Shown here piece after piece: positions 1-6,778 of a stretch of 64,000 bases of DNA. Position 1 is the first letter of the stretch. Each line of letters begins with the position of its first letter. The notes under the pieces were generated by a model that ran no database searches, was not told where the DNA came from, and saw nothing but the letters and a program-made list of their open reading frames with translations. Location: assembly GCA_041394885.1 (NCBI GenBank), contig JAWKHI010000001.1, forward strand, positions 124,001 to 188,000, in the 5' to 3' direction. A program made the translations under genes and the position numbers. Source of the DNA: DSOI01 sp041394885. GTDB lineage: Bacteria; Acidobacteriota; Terriglobia; Bryobacterales; Bryobacteraceae.

Positions 1-1
1 G

Positions 2-262
2 CAGTTCGTGGGTCAGATCGCAGCCGTGCATTGGTTGCGGACAAGGCGTCCCGATGTGGAGCGGCCGTTCCGCATCTGGCTTTACCCGCTGCCGTCCCTG
101 GTGGCGTTGGCGGGCTGGAGTTTCGTGTTCGTCACGTCGGGATGGACGTTTGCAATCTACGGTGTGCTCACGCTGGCGGCGGGGATCGGCGCTTTTTGGA
201 TTTGGGAGCAGACGCGGAAGTCCTCCCTGTCCGAACCGGAGCAAATGGAAGACCGACGGTGA
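2..262 (+). CDS. APC-family amino acid permease, C-terminal end (partial)
   Basis: The frame is open from the window edge, so only the last 86 or so residues are seen. They contain two hydrophobic helices: one around LPSLVALAGWSFVF, and one around IYGVLTLAAGIGAFWIWEQ. Before them comes the charged loop RTRRPDVERPFRIWLYPL. An Arg/Pro-rich loop with ERPFR followed by two last helices is typical of the C-terminus of amino acid-polyamine-organocation transporters, which import amino acids through the inner membrane. Substrate cannot be read from this fragment. A minus-strand terminator lies just downstream, so transcription from the convergent pilin gene stops before reaching this gene. Confidence 0.7.
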   Translation, partial: QFVGQIAAVHWLRTRRPDVERPFRIWLYPLPSLVALAGWSFVFVTSGWTFAIYGVLTLAAGIGAFWIWEQTRKSSLSEPEQMEDRR

Positions 263-265
263 GGC

Positions 266-313
266 AAAAAAGGACGCGGCCGGTCACCCCTCTCTCAAAC
301 GGGAGACCGGCCG
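266..313 (-). terminator. Intrinsic terminator of the pilin gene
   Basis: A 9-bp perfect inverted repeat (277-285 with 305-313, arm CGGCCGGTC) is followed on the minus strand by a run of six T residues (plus-strand A-run 266-271). It lies 45 bases beyond the stop codon of the minus-strand Flp pilin gene and fits a rho-independent terminator. The five-base gap between stem and T-run makes it slightly imperfect. Confidence 0.6.
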
Positions 314-357
314 TGTCTGGTTTGCTGGCTCGCGGGCTTCCTGGAACCGCTGTCCGG

Positions 358-558
358 TTAGACTTGGTTCAAGTAGCCAACGATCTTCGAGAATACGGTG
401 CTGATGTTCGGTGCGATGCTGACTGGAAAAAACGCCGCCACTGCGACGGCCAAAAAGGCCGCCAACAGCGCATACTCGATCATGTCCTGTGCCCTGCGAT
501 CACGCCAAAGATTCAACGACTGTACCCAGCAGTTTGTTGTTATTAGATCCAACGGCAT
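358..558 (-). CDS. Flp/Fap-type IVb pilin subunit
   Basis: This 66-aa protein has the Flp pilin core RAQDMIEYALLAAFLAVAVAAFF. It has a short basic leader, then a processing site, with Glu at mature position +5 followed by Tyr, then one hydrophobic helix and a short polar tail. Members are processed by a prepilin peptidase and assembled by a Tad-type system into thin adhesive pili. The ATG at 558 was chosen because GGAGGAGG lies just upstream; a longer frame to 696 lacks such support. The residue before the predicted cleavage site is Ala where Gly is usual. No Tad assembly genes are in the window, so this is an orphan pilin locus. Confidence 0.8.
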   Translation of the reverse strand: MPLDLITTNCWVQSLNLWRDRRAQDMIEYALLAAFLAVAVAAFFPVSIAPNISTVFSKIVGYLNQV

Positions 559-697
559 GTTACCCTCCTCCAGCGGATACAAGATTATTATTCCCTTTCC
601 GCGCCGTTTGCGAAACCCGGGATTGCCCGTAAGGACCCCGGAAAACACCCCTAAGCCCTCTCTTTCCTGACCGTGGAGCGCCGAACGGCCACGCAAA

Positions 698-1981
698 CTA
701 CGGCGCGGGGTACACCGTCACGGTGAATCCGCGCAGATTCACTGCGTCTCCCCCTGAAGGAGAACCCCGAAAGTCCAGCAACACCCCTCCGGTGAGGGCA
801 TCGGCGGCCTGGCCAGCACCTGCCTCCATCGCCAATCCGGCGCCCCAGGATTGCGTCGACCAGGAAGCCGCTCCATTGTTCACGGCGAATCCGGCCCGGC
901 CACTGACGGCGGCCGTCCCGGAGGTCGCCGTCCGGCTCATCACGGTCGTACCGCCCCATCGCACCTCGAATCCAAACCCGGCGGCCGTGCCGCCGTGGGA
1001 CAACTCGAACGCGGCTTCCAAACGGCTCCCGGCGGTGAGCGCGCCGGCCGGAATCGCGCAGGTGCCGAGACTGGTCATCGCGGCCACGGTGGTTTCCGAT
1101 CCCACTCCCGTACAAAGCACACGGGGCAACGTACCGCCGGTTCCCGCGGTGCGATAGGACGCCACCAGGATATCGCCGGGCTGCGGCGTGGCCGCTATGA
1201 CGAACTGCACGTTGTTGCTCGACAGGGTGTAGTCGAGCGACGCTTTCTGGAGGATGCCGTTGCGATAGAGCAACAGACTCGCCGCCGGGCTCGGCGCGGC
1301 CACCAACCCGAATCCCCGGTTTGCCCCATCCACGACGCCCGAGGGCGTCTCGCCGTCGACGAATGTGCCGGTCACGGCGCTGCCGCCGCCGCTGCCGGAT
1401 CCGCATGGCCCCGACGATCCGTCGACGCGGATGCAATCCTCGGGAGCCCCCGCGGCGGATTCGATTTCTCCGTCCGCGTTGATGATCGCCGCCCGCGAAG
1501 GCAGGAAGATCAAACCCTGGCGGGGACGAACCGACAGTTCGGACTCCAACCCGTTCACATCGCTGATCTCGACGCTGGTGAGCGGGCTTTGCAGCGGACC
1601 GAGCAACGGATCGGCCACCCGCACATCCCGCACTCGCAGCGGGGTGGCGCTCGGAGAAACGGCCCAAGCCTCGTAAAACTGCAGGCTGCCGTTCGACACG
1701 TAGCGAACCTGATACCAGGCCGTCGACGCCGCGCTCGTGGTCGGCACCAGGCGAATGTTCAGCAGGCCGTCCACAACGTCGGTTTGCAGCCGCTGGCGGC
1801 CAATGAAGGAAGTGTCGCTAGCCTCGAAACTCCTCCACTCGATGATCACGCTACCCGTGAATCGACTCCCATCGGCCTTGTAAATCGTGTCGCGAATCGT
1901 GGTGAGCGGGGGCGCTCCGAAAAGGGCACCCGCGAAAGCCGCCAGCAGTGTGGCGGCGGCAAAGAATGATCGGTGACGCAT
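698..1981 (-). CDS. Secreted protein of unknown function
   Basis: A 427-aa protein with a clear Sec signal peptide (MRHRSFFAAATLLAAF, predicted cleavage near residue 22). The ATG at 1981 is preceded by GGTGGAGG, and an upstream in-frame extension to 2032 would bury the signal. The middle carries a low-complexity Gly/Ser stretch after a Cys pair (EDCIRVDGSSGPC). This leads to a segment with YRNGILQKASLDYTL and PGDILVASYRT, a repeat-like beta unit seen in phage-tail-like and surface proteins. I do not recognise a catalytic domain. It lies upstream of the pilin on the same strand, 139 bases away, and might be a surface or appendage-associated protein; that link is inferred from position only. 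Confidence 0.6.
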   Translation of the reverse strand: MRHRSFFAAATLLAAFAGALFGAPPLTTIRDTIYKADGSRFTGSVIIEWRSFEASDTSFIGRQRLQTDVVDGLLNIRLVPTTSAASTAWYQVRYVSNGSLQFYEAWAVSPSATPLRVRDVRVADPLLGPLQSPLTSVEISDVNGLESELSVRPRQGLIFLPSRAAIINADGEIESAAGAPEDCIRVDGSSGPCGSGSGGGSAVTGTFVDGETPSGVVDGANRGFGLVAAPSPAASLLLYRNGILQKASLDYTLSSNNVQFVIAATPQPGDILVASYRTAGTGGTLPRVLCTGVGSETTVAAMTSLGTCAIPAGALTAGSRLEAAFELSHGGTAAGFGFEVRWGGTTVMSRTATSGTAAVSGRAGFAVNNGAASWSTQSWGAGLAMEAGAGQAADALTGGVLLDFRGSPSGGDAVNLRGFTVTVYPAP

Positions 1982-2165
1982 CTGTCTGCCTCCACCCACG
2001 AATTTAGGCAGCAGAGGCCACGGCGCGGACAAAACCGATTTTCTGTCGCGTGGTGCAACACTAACCGAATCTATCGCTTAAGGGAGGTTTGATTTTTTGA
2101 CTGCGATTGGGAATCGTCTTCCCTCCACTCCCGGAATCGGGCCCTGACGCAGCGTTGCCCCGCGC

Positions 2166-3998
2166 TCACCAGATGAAGTCAGCGGCCTCACCACGGCGAT
2201 GGTACCCGTCGAGCACATGGACTACGCGCAGCTTCTTGATCTTCGCCGGCGATAGCTGCCCGATGGGGATGTAGAGGATCTTGCGCCCCAGGTGCGAGGC
2301 GATCGACCGGAAGATGGAGCGCGGGGGCGCGGCAGCCACATAAACCACGTAACGGTGCACCGAATAATCGAGCGCCGCCATCAAGAGCCGTTCTGGCTTG
2401 GACTCCGCCAATTCGTAGTCAGGATCCCGCCACACGTTGTACATCCGCCGCGGCGGACGCGTCATCAGAAACCCGCCGTACTCGGCGCGCCCGATGCCGG
2501 GACCAACCAGATGGTCAAACGGATCGGTGGCGTAGAAGGCCATGTCGGATTCGTTTTGATGCTCACCGAGCCAGGTTGTGAGATAGTCGTACCGGTCATC
2601 GTGATCGGGATCGAAGACCACTACCACCGCGCCCACCTCGCCCGATACCTTCTCCAGCCGCTTCACGAAGATCTTGCCGGTGTGCCAATTGCGGACTGTT
2701 TCGCGAATATCGATGCCGTCGAGCAGGGAACTGAAGAACGGCTCCACGTGAGACCGTTCGTCGGAGAGCATGCTCTTGGCTTTCTGCTTGAGGAAAGACC
2801 CGTAATTCTCGACCACGATGTCCTCGGGCGGATAGGAACAGATCGAGTCGCCATCGAGTTGCTCGGCCCACTCCCCGGGCCGCTTCTCGCGCTTGTGCTC
2901 CTTGAGAGAGCGCGGCATCACCATCTGCTTGGCGCGGGGCAATCGCCTCCGGATCTTCATTTTCCGTGTCCGCATCCAAACTTCGTCGGCGGAGATCCGG
3001 ACCGTCTCGAGCGCCGACACCTCGCGCTGTGCCGGATACCGGTTGGCCAGGTCCCACACTTCCCAACCGTAGTTGTCGTCCACGATCGAACGCGCCGCCA
3101 CCACGATATCGAATAGCGAGGCCGTGAGTTCCTTGTTGAGCAGAGCCAGATTGCGCGTGTAGCGGGCAATGAGCCGTCTTTGCCAGTGCGTAAGCCGCTC
3201 CCCCGTACTGGCGCCGTAGTTGGCCTCCGCCTCTTTGAGCAAGGCCATTTGGGTGCGGGGGCGGTCAAGCAGATGGTCGTCGCCCATCATCACGCGCCAG
3301 GTTTCATAACGCGCCTGCAAATAGGGATACTCCACGGTGATCTCGGATAGGCACCGGGGATGCGCATTCACCAGTTCGACGGGGCGTCTCGCGCCCGTTT
3401 CCGGCTCTTCCTGCGGAATCTCCATCGCGTCCAGAACCGGGTCCAGCAAGTTCATGGACACCACGGCCAGCACCTGCGTCTCCGGATTGGCGCCTTGCAG
3501 GCGCCACGCCATGCCGTTGGCGTGGGCGGCGATCTCGTCGGTCCTCTCGGCGGGAAACACCCGGTACAGTTCCACGTAGCGGGCCAGCGGGACGTGGGTG
3601 AGCGCGTAGGGATCGGGGTAGATGTCGGTGAGATGGGGGCGCTCGGCGAAATCGGGCTCGACGAACAGCAACTCCGCGCCGATCTCGATGGCGGACCGCA
3701 CGGCTTCGGTGAACGGATCGGCCGGTTCGATCGGCACGTAGATTCCGGCGTGCTCGTCTTCTTCCGATTCCGGGTACATCAGCACGGAGATTTCCGGCAG
3801 CCGGCGCACGGCCTCGCGATAGTGGCGTTCGAGCCCGGATGGCAATTCCACCGCCACCACACCCGGACGGTCCCGCAGGATCGTCTTGCGGACAATCGCC
3901 GCGAATTCCACCCGGCCCGGCGCAACCGGGAGGTAAGCGATGTTGCCCCGGCGCAGCGCGTCCACGCCGGCCGGCTCAGGCTCAGGCTCTGGGAACAT
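2166..3998 (-). CDS. Uncharacterised 610-aa partner of a MoxR ATPase
   Basis: I do not recognise a firm family. The first 130 residues include GVVAVELPSGLERHYREAV and alternating beta/alpha elements, faintly resembling the TraB/ChaN/DUF5682-type fold found beside some MoxR ATPases; this is a weak resemblance, not an assignment. A basic central segment (MRTRKMKIRRRLPRAK) follows, then a C-terminal part with VGAVVVVFDPDHDDRYDYL. There is no signal peptide or membrane helix, so it should be cytoplasmic. It overlaps the upstream MoxR gene by 17 bases (3982-3998), which implies translational coupling and joint function. No VWA-domain protein, the usual MoxR partner, is nearby. The likely role is as a client or effector worked on by the ATPase. 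Confidence 0.55.
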   Translation of the reverse strand: MFPEPEPEPAGVDALRRGNIAYLPVAPGRVEFAAIVRKTILRDRPGVVAVELPSGLERHYREAVRRLPEISVLMYPESEEDEHAGIYVPIEPADPFTEAVRSAIEIGAELLFVEPDFAERPHLTDIYPDPYALTHVPLARYVELYRVFPAERTDEIAAHANGMAWRLQGANPETQVLAVVSMNLLDPVLDAMEIPQEEPETGARRPVELVNAHPRCLSEITVEYPYLQARYETWRVMMGDDHLLDRPRTQMALLKEAEANYGASTGERLTHWQRRLIARYTRNLALLNKELTASLFDIVVAARSIVDDNYGWEVWDLANRYPAQREVSALETVRISADEVWMRTRKMKIRRRLPRAKQMVMPRSLKEHKREKRPGEWAEQLDGDSICSYPPEDIVVENYGSFLKQKAKSMLSDERSHVEPFFSSLLDGIDIRETVRNWHTGKIFVKRLEKVSGEVGAVVVVFDPDHDDRYDYLTTWLGEHQNESDMAFYATDPFDHLVGPGIGRAEYGGFLMTRPPRRMYNVWRDPDYELAESKPERLLMAALDYSVHRYVVYVAAAPPRSIFRSIASHLGRKILYIPIGQLSPAKIKKLRVVHVLDGYHRRGEAADFIW

Positions 3999-4809
3999 AG
4001 CGGAGGGCCTCGCCGCCGAGCGTCTCCATCACCGCCGTATGCAGAGCATCCCGGATAGGGAGCCCGTTGTCATTGGCCACGCACAGCTTCATCGCATAGC
4101 GCGCAATGTTGATTCCGTCACGCGCCGAGTAGCGCTCCTCGTTGGCGTGCGCCTGCTGCAAGAAATCGGTGACGTACTCGAGCACTTCGTCCTTTCCGAA
4201 GGGCAGATTCTCTTTGAGGATGAGGAGTTCCTCGTCGCGATCCGGAAAATCGATCAGGATCTGCGGCTGCAGGCGGGAATGGATGTATTCGGGCAGGTCG
4301 AACGTCGACGCGTCGTCGTTCATGGTGGCCACCAGGCGGAACGACGGATGCGCTTTTACCTTGATGCCGGCCACGATGGACTCCACGTAGCGCCGGTTGT
4401 CGAGCAAAGGCGCGAGCGACGCCCAGCTCTTCTCGCTCATCCGGTTGCCCTCGTCGAGGATCGCCACGCCGCCGCGGATCATTGCCGTCACCAGCGGGGA
4501 GGCGACGTAACGCAGCCGGCGTTCGCCCTCGATCACGGGCGTAATGATCAGGTCCTCCGGGCGCGTATCCACGGTGGCCTGCATGATGTAGATTTCCTGC
4601 TTCAGCCGACGCGCGGCGGCGTAGGCGAGCGTCGTCTTGCCCACGCCGGGCTTGCCGATCAGCCGCGGGTTCATGGGTACGTCGCGGGGATCCACAACCA
4701 GCCAGGCCGCCAGCAACTGTCGCATGGATTCGTCTTGCCCCACCCAGTTCACCGGAAACTCGTCCTGGTGCGCGAGGTGGAGCGGAACGCCTTCGATTTC
4801 AACGGTCAT
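3982..4809 (-). CDS. MoxR-family AAA+ ATPase
   Basis: A 275-aa AAA+ protein. Walker A is GKPGVGKTT (residues 52-60), Walker B is AILDE (116-120), and sensor-1 Asn lies in ATMND (about 164). The pattern of a membrane-proximal GG-V-A-I-L-DE and a short C-terminal lid fits the MoxR branch, whose members act as chaperone-like remodelers that insert cofactors or activate partner proteins. It is shorter than most MoxR proteins (about 300-330 aa). It overlaps the downstream 610-aa gene by 17 bases, forming a two-gene unit. There is no Shine-Dalgarno sequence; a GACAAT box sits 7 bases before the ATG, suggesting a leaderless transcript. Confidence 0.85.
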   Translation of the reverse strand: MTVEIEGVPLHLAHQDEFPVNWVGQDESMRQLLAAWLVVDPRDVPMNPRLIGKPGVGKTTLAYAAARRLKQEIYIMQATVDTRPEDLIITPVIEGERRLRYVASPLVTAMIRGGVAILDEGNRMSEKSWASLAPLLDNRRYVESIVAGIKVKAHPSFRLVATMNDDASTFDLPEYIHSRLQPQILIDFPDRDEELLILKENLPFGKDEVLEYVTDFLQQAHANEERYSARDGINIARYAMKLCVANDNGLPIRDALHTAVMETLGGEALRYVPRA

Positions 4810-4816
4810 CAGTCTT

Positions 4817-4822
4817 ATTGTC
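4817..4822 (-). promoter_or_regulatory. Candidate -10 box of the moxR gene (leaderless)
   Basis: GACAAT on the minus strand ends 7 bases before the ATG at 4809, with no Shine-Dalgarno sequence between. At this spacing transcription would begin at or within a base or two of the start codon. Confidence 0.4.
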
Positions 4823-4911
4823 GTTCATGCCGAGGTGGGATCGAGGCCGGCTGGCAAATTGGCGCCAGGAAGGATAGATTACAAAACGTGGCCTTGATCG
4901 ACGACGTCCGT

Positions 4912-5094
4912 ATGGACAAATCGCACCTCTCCGTTGTCACCACCACTACGCCTTCCGACGCCAAGGAGTTTTGGAGAACACGGACTATGGAGGAGCGGTT
5001 GGCGGCCCTGGAGTTGACCAGGCAGATCTTTTATGGATACGACCCGGATACCACGAGACTTCAGAGATTTCTTACTGTTACTCACAGTCCATAG
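4912..5094 (+). CDS. Small conserved protein paired with a nucleotidyltransferase
   Basis: A 60-aa soluble protein with the pattern SHLSVVT near the start, EERLAALELTRQI in the middle and YGYDPDTTRLQR at the end. Small proteins of this appearance are often encoded directly before a minimal nucleotidyltransferase, in an arrangement that looks like a toxin-antitoxin or abortive-infection module; that is recalled family context, not proven here. The following reading frame is indeed such a nucleotidyltransferase, but broken, so this gene is probably a relic partner. An in-frame GTG at 4888 is an alternative start: TAGATT lies 7 bases before it, matching the leaderless pattern seen elsewhere in the window, and would add eight residues. 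Confidence 0.5.
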   Translation: MDKSHLSVVTTTTPSDAKEFWRTRTMEERLAALELTRQIFYGYDPDTTRLQRFLTVTHSP

Positions 5095-5345
5095 GCACGC
5101 TTCTTGTTGATCGGCGGCTACGCGGTGAATGCCTTCGGGCATTCGAGAAACACTGCCGACATGGACATTCGGATCGCCAGCGACTCAGAGAACCTTATCA
5201 GAGTGATCCGAGCCATTCGTGACTTCGGATTTCGCGATGTTCCCGGTAGCATTTTGGATGAAGAAGATGCATGCTCCGAATGGGGGTTCCACCTCTCCGG
5301 ATCGAGATACTGAAATCCGTTTCGGACATCGCCGAGTTGTCCTAA
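5095..5345 (+). pseudogene. Minimal nucleotidyltransferase (MNT-like), broken
   Basis: Translating directly after the previous stop gives FLLIGGYAVNAFGHSRNTADMDIRI, the nucleotidyltransferase signature with GG and the DMD metal-binding pair. The usual N-terminal 20 or so residues before it are absent. Near 5270-5280 the reading frame slips: the family motif MGVPPLRIEIL is found in another frame from the ATG at 5280, then runs to a stop at 5343-5345. The remaining C-terminal half is missing, cut off where the convergent M20 peptidase gene ends. The locus is therefore truncated at both ends and frameshifted, and cannot make an active enzyme. Confidence 0.7.
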
Positions 5346-6709
5346 TCCCCCGCCCCCAGCATCTCGAAATAACGCGCCACGGCCTCGATCCCGCGGTAGA
5401 AATTCGGAATATGGAACTTCTCGTTGGGCGCGTGCAAGTTGTCATCCGGCAGCCCGAAACCCATCAACACGCTCGGTATTCCCAGGTAGCGCTCGAACAG
5501 GCCGACGATCGGGATCGATCCGCCGGAGCGAATGAAGACGGTCTCGCGTCCGAAAAATTCGGTCATCGAATTGGCCGCCGCCTGGATGAAGCGGTTCGAG
5601 GGATCGATCACGGACGCGTCTCCGGTATGGATGGTCCGGAACTCCGCGCGCACTCCAACCGGGCAGACCCTCGCCACTGCCTCCTGCAGCATCCGCGTGG
5701 CTTCGGCCGGACTCTGATCGGCCACCAGCCGCATGGACACTTTGGCCAGCGCGCGTGCCGGAATCACCGTCTTGGCCCCCTCGCCGATGAACCCGCCGCG
5801 CACGCCATGAACCTCGAGCGTCGGCTGCGCCCAGGTCCGCTCGAACACCGACAATGCCGGATCGCCATAGAGCGCCGTGGACCCGATTTCGGTAGCCAGA
5901 TATTCGTCTTGATTGAACGGAAGACGATCCCAGGCCGCGCGTTCTTCCGGCGACGGCGGGCGCACGTTGTCGTAGAAACCGGGGATTTGAATGCGGCCGT
6001 TGCGATCCTTCAGCGCGGTGAGGATCTCCGCGATCGCCATGATCGGATTCGGGGCCGCGCCGCCGTAGATCCCCGAGTGCAGATCGGTCCGCGCGCCTTC
6101 CACGGTCAGTTCTCCATACACCATGCCGCGCAACCCGGTGCAGATGGTCGGCAGGTTGGGCGCGAACATCTCGGTGTCGCAGATGACGGCGGCATCGGCC
6201 GATAGCCGACCGGCCGCCTCCGGCACGAATTCAGAAATGTGCTCGCCGCCTACTTCCTCTTCTCCCTCGCACAGCACGCGGATGTTGATGGGCAACTTAC
6301 CCGAGGTGCGCAGAAAGCCCTCGAGGGCTTTGAGCAGGATCATCGTCTGGCCCTTGTCGTCCACCGCGCCGCGGGCGTAGATATTCTCGTTGCGGATGTC
6401 AGGCTCAAACGGCGGCGACACCCATTCCTCCAACGGATCCGGCGGCTGCACGTCGTAGTGGCCATAAAGCAGCAACGTCGGTTTTCCTGGGGCGTGGAGC
6501 CAATCGGCGTACACCAAAGGATGGCGGTCCGGCTTGGGAATGATCTCGACGTGCTCCATACCCGAACTGCGCAGATCGTTGGCGACGAACTCCGCCGCGC
6601 GAAGGACGTCGCCCTTGTGTGCCGGATCTGTGGAGATGCTGGGGATGCGGAGGAACGTCTTCAACTCTTCGAGAAATCGCTCCCGATGCTGCTGGTAGTA
6701 AGAGGACAT
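5342..6709 (-). CDS. M20-family dipeptidase (metallopeptidase)
   Basis: A 455-aa cytoplasmic zinc peptidase of the M20 family. Metal and catalytic motifs are all present: YGHYDVQPPDP (His84, Asp86), GAVDDKGQ (Asp117) and CEGEEEVGG (catalytic Glu with the following metal Glu, about 150-152). A dimerisation domain is inserted after LHSGIYGG. Length is as expected for carnosinase/PepV-like dipeptidases. The ATG at 6709 gives the usual N-terminus; the longer frame to 6748 adds unrelated residues. There is no Shine-Dalgarno sequence, but TAGCTT lies 7 bases upstream (6717-6722), so the mRNA may be leaderless. It is divergent from PSD unit 1. Confidence 0.9.
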   Translation of the reverse strand: MSSYYQQHRERFLEELKTFLRIPSISTDPAHKGDVLRAAEFVANDLRSSGMEHVEIIPKPDRHPLVYADWLHAPGKPTLLLYGHYDVQPPDPLEEWVSPPFEPDIRNENIYARGAVDDKGQTMILLKALEGFLRTSGKLPINIRVLCEGEEEVGGEHISEFVPEAAGRLSADAAVICDTEMFAPNLPTICTGLRGMVYGELTVEGARTDLHSGIYGGAAPNPIMAIAEILTALKDRNGRIQIPGFYDNVRPPSPEERAAWDRLPFNQDEYLATEIGSTALYGDPALSVFERTWAQPTLEVHGVRGGFIGEGAKTVIPARALAKVSMRLVADQSPAEATRMLQEAVARVCPVGVRAEFRTIHTGDASVIDPSNRFIQAAANSMTEFFGRETVFIRSGGSIPIVGLFERYLGIPSVLMGFGLPDDNLHAPNEKFHIPNFYRGIEAVARYFEMLGAGD

Positions 6710-6716
6710 AGCAGCC

Positions 6717-6722
6717 AAGCTA
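6717..6722 (-). promoter_or_regulatory. Candidate -10 box of the M20 peptidase gene
   Basis: TAGCTT on the minus strand matches TAnnnT and ends 7 bases before the ATG at 6709. No ribosome-binding sequence is present, so transcription probably starts at the initiation codon. Confidence 0.4.
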
Positions 6723-6758
6723 GCACAAAAGTTCACTCCAGCTTCCAAGCGATTGCAC

Positions 6759-6764
6759 TATAAT
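6759..6764 (+). promoter_or_regulatory. -10 box (TATAAT) upstream of PSD unit 1
   Basis: A perfect TATAAT ends 14 bases before the ATG at 6779, leaving room for a leader of only about 7-8 bases and no Shine-Dalgarno sequence. The TACAAT box of PSD unit 2 has exactly the same 14-base spacing. No convincing -35 element is visible. Confidence 0.5.
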
Positions 6765-6778
6765 CTTGGCAGCACCCT

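Noticed and set aside
3940..5094. A 384-codon plus-strand frame reaching into the small gene at 4912
   Set aside because: Its first 320 codons are antisense to moxR and its partner. Only the last 60 codons, from 4912, look like a protein.
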